NCBI GenBank assembly: GCA_963807425.1
Contig: CAWEBZ010000001.1
Span: 1-64,000 of the forward strand
Source: VRUE01 sp963807425
GTDB taxonomy: Bacteria > Actinomycetota > Thermoleophilia > Solirubrobacterales > 70-9
Direction: 5' to 3'
DNA length: 64,000 nucleotides
Each line of letters starts with the position of its first letter. Position 1 is the first letter of the stretch. Of this stretch, positions 61,197-64,000 are shown one piece after another. A model generated the notes under the pieces. The model did no database searches. It saw only the letters and a program-made list of their open reading frames with translations, and was not told where the DNA came from. The translations under genes were made by a program, and so were the position numbers.

Positions 61197-62477
61197 CTAG
61201 CGCAGCGTCTCGAGCCGCTCGAAGATCTCGGGCATGTGGGTCAGGTAGGCGTCGTAGTCGAAGACGGCGTCGAGGTCGAGATCGGGAGCCGCGGTGGCGA
61301 GCAGCTCGCGGAAGTGGACGCCGGTGTCCCAGGCGCGCTGGGCGTTCTCCTGGACCACCCGGTAGGCGTCGTCGCGGGTCATGCCGGACTCGACCAGGGC
61401 GGTGAGGGCGCGCTGGCTAAAGAGGGCGCCGTGGGTGAGGTCGAGGTTCTCTCGCATGCGGTCGCTGCGGACGGTCATGCCAGCGCCGACCTTCGCAGCC
61501 AGGTCCTGCATGTAGTCGAGGCCGATCGTCGCGTCGGGCAGGATCACCCGCTCGGCGCCGGAGTGGGAGATGTCGCGCTCGTGCCAGAGGGCGATGTTCT
61601 CCAGGCCGGCCTGGGCGTAGCCGCGGAGGACGCGGGAGAGGCCGGTAATCCGCTCGGTGCGGATCGGGTTGCGCTTGTGCGGCATCGCCGAGGAGCCCTT
61701 CTGGCCGGCGGCGAACGGCTCCTCGACCTCGCGCACCTCGGTCCGCTGCAGGTTGCGGACCTCGGTGGCGAAGCGCTCCAGCCCGCCGCCTGCGATCGCG
61801 ATCCGCGAGGTGAGGACCGCGTGGCGGTCGCGCGGGATCACCTGGGTGGCGATGTCCTCGCGCTGCAGGCCGACCCGCTCCATCACCCGCGCCTCGACCG
61901 CGGGGGGGACCGAGGCGTAGGTGCCGACGGCGCCGGAGAGCTTGCCGAAGGCGAGCTGTTCGAAGGCGTTGGTGAGGCGGTAGAGGTTGCGGTCGGCCTC
62001 GAAGGCGAAGCCGGCGAGGCGCAGGCCGAAGGTGGTCGGCTCGGCGTGGACTCCGTGTGTGCGGCCGACGCAGAGGGTGTCGCGATGCTCCAGCGCCCGC
62101 TCGATCAGGGCGTCGCGGTAGGCGCGGGCGCTGGCCAGCAGCACCTCGCCCGCCCGTCCGAGCTGCAGCGCCAGCGCAGTGTCGAGCACGTCGGAGGAGG
62201 TGAGCCCGTAGTGGATCCAGCGCCCGTGCTCGCCGACCGAGTCGGCGACGACGTCGACGAAGGCGGCGACGTCGTGGTCAGTGATTCGCTCGCGCTCCTC
62301 GACCGCCTCGACCGTAAAGGTGGCGTTGGCCCGACAGGCTTCGGCGGCCTCCCTCGGCACCACTCCCTGCTCGGCCCAGGCCTCGGTCGCGGCCAGCTCG
62401 ACCTCGAGCCAGCATTCGAGCTTGCGCTGGGTCGACCAGACCGCGCCCATCTCCGGCCGGGTGTACCTCGGGATCAT
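61197..62477 (-). CDS. purB: Adenylosuccinate lyase
   Basis: 426 residues. IPRYTRPEMGAVWSTQRKLE at the N-terminus, HYGLTSSDVLDTALALQLGR, VGRTHGVHAEPTTFGLRLAG with a catalytic histidine and the signature GSSAMPHKRNPIRTERITGL. Acts twice in purine synthesis, on SAICAR and adenylosuccinate. The start overlaps the purE stop by 4 bases. Confidence 0.97.
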   Translation of the reverse strand: MIPRYTRPEMGAVWSTQRKLECWLEVELAATEAWAEQGVVPREAAEACRANATFTVEAVEERERITDHDVAAFVDVVADSVGEHGRWIHYGLTSSDVLDTALALQLGRAGEVLLASARAYRDALIERALEHRDTLCVGRTHGVHAEPTTFGLRLAGFAFEADRNLYRLTNAFEQLAFGKLSGAVGTYASVPPAVEARVMERVGLQREDIATQVIPRDRHAVLTSRIAIAGGGLERFATEVRNLQRTEVREVEEPFAAGQKGSSAMPHKRNPIRTERITGLSRVLRGYAQAGLENIALWHERDISHSGAERVILPDATIGLDYMQDLAAKVGAGMTVRSDRMRENLDLTHGALFSQRALTALVESGMTRDDAYRVVQENAQRAWDTGVHFRELLATAAPDLDLDAVFDYDAYLTHMPEIFERLETLR

Positions 62478-62956
62478 GCGTTGATGATTCGGGCCGCGAG
62501 GATGCCGGCGTTCTTTGCTCCATCGATCGCCACGCAGGCGACTGGGATCCCAGGCGGCATCTGCACCGCCGAGAGCAGCGCGTCCAGTCCGCCAAGGCTC
62601 TTGCCCAGGATCGGCACGCCGATCACGGGTAGGTCGCTGTGCGCGGCAGCAACGCCGGGCAAGGCCGCCGACATGCCCGCCCCGGCGATGATCACCTTAA
62701 GGCCGCGCATACGGGCGTTCATGCAATAGTCGCGGACAAGCTCCGGATCGCGGTGGGCGCTCATCACCCTCATCTCGAAGCTGATGCCCGCCTCGTCCAG
62801 GGCCGCGCCCGCAGCTTCCATCTTCGGCATGTCGTTCTTCGAGCCCATGATGATCCCGACCAGGGGCTCGTCGACGTCGATCTCCTCGAAGGCCTCCTCG
62901 ACCTCAGGCGACGTGGTCGACTCGCTGGGCTGGGGCTCCTCTGAGATCTCGCTCAT
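62474..62956 (-). CDS. purE: N5-carboxyaminoimidazole ribonucleotide mutase
   Basis: 160 residues. After an unusual acidic N-terminal extension of about 30 residues (STTSPEVEEAFEEIDVDEPL) comes the class I PurE core: VGIIMGSKNDMPKMEAAGAA, MRVMSAHRDPELVRDYCMNA with the catalytic histidine and IIAGAGMSAALPGVAAAHSD. The Asn in SKND replaces the more usual Ser of SDSD-like motifs. No purK is seen in the window. Between purD and purB in one unit. Confidence 0.95.
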   Translation of the reverse strand: MSEISEEPQPSESTTSPEVEEAFEEIDVDEPLVGIIMGSKNDMPKMEAAGAALDEAGISFEMRVMSAHRDPELVRDYCMNARMRGLKVIIAGAGMSAALPGVAAAHSDLPVIGVPILGKSLGGLDALLSAVQMPPGIPVACVAIDGAKNAGILAARIINA

Positions 62957-62973
62957 CGTTCCTCTCTGACTGG

Positions 62974-64000
62974 CTAGCTTGCGATGCGGTCTACGGCCCG
63001 GGCCGCGATGTCGGAACGCATCTGCATCCCGTCGAACTCGATCCGGCTGGCAGCATCGTATGCACGATCGCGTGCCTCAGCCGGCGAAGCGCCCAGAGCC
63101 GTCACGTTGAGTACCCGCCCGCCCGCGGTGACGATCTCACCGTCCCGCTCGGAGGTGCCGGCGTGGGTGATATCGGCCAGCTCCATGGCCGCACCGAGGC
63201 CCCCAATCGCGTCCCCCTTCGAGGACGACTCGGGGTACCCAGCCGAGGCGAGGACCAGGGTGACCGCCCAGTCGTTTGCGAACTCGGCCTCGATCCCCGC
63301 GAGCCCACCCGGCTCCCGCGCCGCAAGGCAGAGATCGACCAGGTCGGAGCGCAGCCGCGGTAGCACGGCCTGGGTCTCGGGATCGCCGAAACGAGCGTTG
63401 AACTCGAGCACCTTCGGACCGTCGGGGCCGATCATCAGCCCCGCGTAGAGGACGCCGTGGAACGGGCACCCCCGTCGCGCCATAGCCGCGACGATCGGGC
63501 GGTGGACGGCATCGACGATCTCCTCCACCTCGGCAGCGCCGAAGCCGGGCACGGGCGAGTAACTGCCCATGCCGCCGGTGTTCGGCCCCTGATCGCCGTC
63601 GAAGATCCGCTTGTAGTCCTGGGCCGGCGCCAGCGGCACCACGTTCTCGCCGTCGCAGAGGGCCAGCAGCGAGAGCTCCTCGCCCTCGAGGAACTCCTCG
63701 AGAACGACCGTGGTCTCACCGAAGCGGCGCTCGGTGAAGAAGACGTCGACGGCTTCGCGTGCCTCGCCCTCGCTCAAGCAGATGATCACTCCCTTCCCCG
63801 CGGCGAGGCCGTCGGCCTTCAGCACCACGGGGTAGGGGACACGGGCGAGGTGCTCGAGCGCTTCCTCGTGACTGCGCAGGAGCACGTGGGCGGCGGTGGG
63901 GACCCCAGCCTCCTCCATCAGCTCCTTGGCAAAGGCCTTCGATCCCTCCAGCTCAGCTGCCGATGCGCTTGGGCCGAAGGCCGGCACGCCGGCGTCCTCG
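62974..64000 (-). CDS. purD: Phosphoribosylamine--glycine ligase, 5' end beyond the window
   Basis: At least 341 residues; the frame is open through position 64000, so the N-terminal domain is missing. Present are FGPSASAAELEGSKAFAKEL, the ATP-grasp core YPVVLKADGLAAGKGVIICL, FLEGEELSLLALCDGENVVP, QDYKRIFDGDQGPNTGGMGS, and YAGLMIGPDGPKVLEFNARF with GDPETQ. Makes glycinamide ribonucleotide. First gene (within the window) of purD-purE-purB; 17 bases before purE. Confidence 0.97.
   Translation of the reverse strand, partial: EDAGVPAFGPSASAAELEGSKAFAKELMEEAGVPTAAHVLLRSHEEALEHLARVPYPVVLKADGLAAGKGVIICLSEGEAREAVDVFFTERRFGETTVVLEEFLEGEELSLLALCDGENVVPLAPAQDYKRIFDGDQGPNTGGMGSYSPVPGFGAAEVEEIVDAVHRPIVAAMARRGCPFHGVLYAGLMIGPDGPKVLEFNARFGDPETQAVLPRLRSDLVDLCLAAREPGGLAGIEAEFANDWAVTLVLASAGYPESSSKGDAIGGLGAAMELADITHAGTSERDGEIVTAGGRVLNVTALGASPAEARDRAYDAASRIEFDGMQMRSDIAARAVDRIAS

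Noticed and set aside
61236..62729. 497-codon plus-strand open frame
   Set aside because: Antisense shadow of purB and purE.

Overview
The window looks like two organisms joined end to end. Bases 1 to about 5,015 (minus strand) carry the 3' part of a complex I operon, nuoL-nuoM-nuoN, followed by birA and the start of an RNase J gene. That order and the protein sequences are typical of Bradyrhizobium/Rhodopseudomonas-type alphaproteobacteria. The stretch is full of single-base frameshifts. From about 5,015 to 64,000 the sequence is a high-GC actinobacterial chromosome, most like Thermoleophilia/Solirubrobacterales: frequent GTG and TTG starts, secreted proteins with a DGDGYGDETQDKCP calcium motif, a split PurS/PurQ/PurL, and DrrAB-like ABC exporters. 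The junction is most simply an assembly chimera.

Layout of the actinobacterial part. 5.2-8.9 kb: a delta-60 repeat secreted protein, a YjbQ-type protein and an ABC-2 exporter. 9.0-13.9 kb: an accessory island, apparently richer in A+T, next to a 47-nt 3' fragment of a tRNA-Ala gene. It encodes a DNA methyltransferase, an unknown 220-residue protein, a short McrB-like ATPase, an McrC-like nuclease and a small membrane protein; I read it as a LlaJI-like restriction-modification system with a split recognition module. 14-26.8 kb: a class III aminotransferase, a PKD/PASTA secreted protein, a TetR regulator, exonuclease III, an ECF42-type sigma factor with its YCII partner, two tRNA-Ala genes, a DrrAB-like exporter and a two-gene insert beside tRNA-Ala(TGC).

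26.8-37.1 kb is a lipoate/2-oxoacid dehydrogenase district: lipA-lipB, then E1alpha-E1beta-E2, and E3 (lpdA), with a VapBC-type toxin-antitoxin pair between. 37.1-40.6 kb is thiamine synthesis: thiE diverges from a TPP riboswitch that controls thiO and a ThiS-ThiG fusion. A tRNA-Lys and an odd tRNA-like inverted-repeat element follow.

43.1-64.0 kb carries most of de novo purine synthesis in four minus-strand blocks: purN-purH, purF, purS-purQ-purL with purC just upstream, and purD-purE-purB. purM and purK are not in the window. The blocks are separated by a nitronate monooxygenase gene, a complete IS481-family element whose target duplication overlaps the purF stop codon, two paralogous secreted proteins, a frameshifted sugar ABC transporter operon (51.1-55.3 kb) and a cytochrome P450. 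The most novel-looking parts are the restriction island with its unknown middle gene, the tRNA-like element at 40.78-40.88 kb and the two-gene insert at 25.9-26.8 kb.
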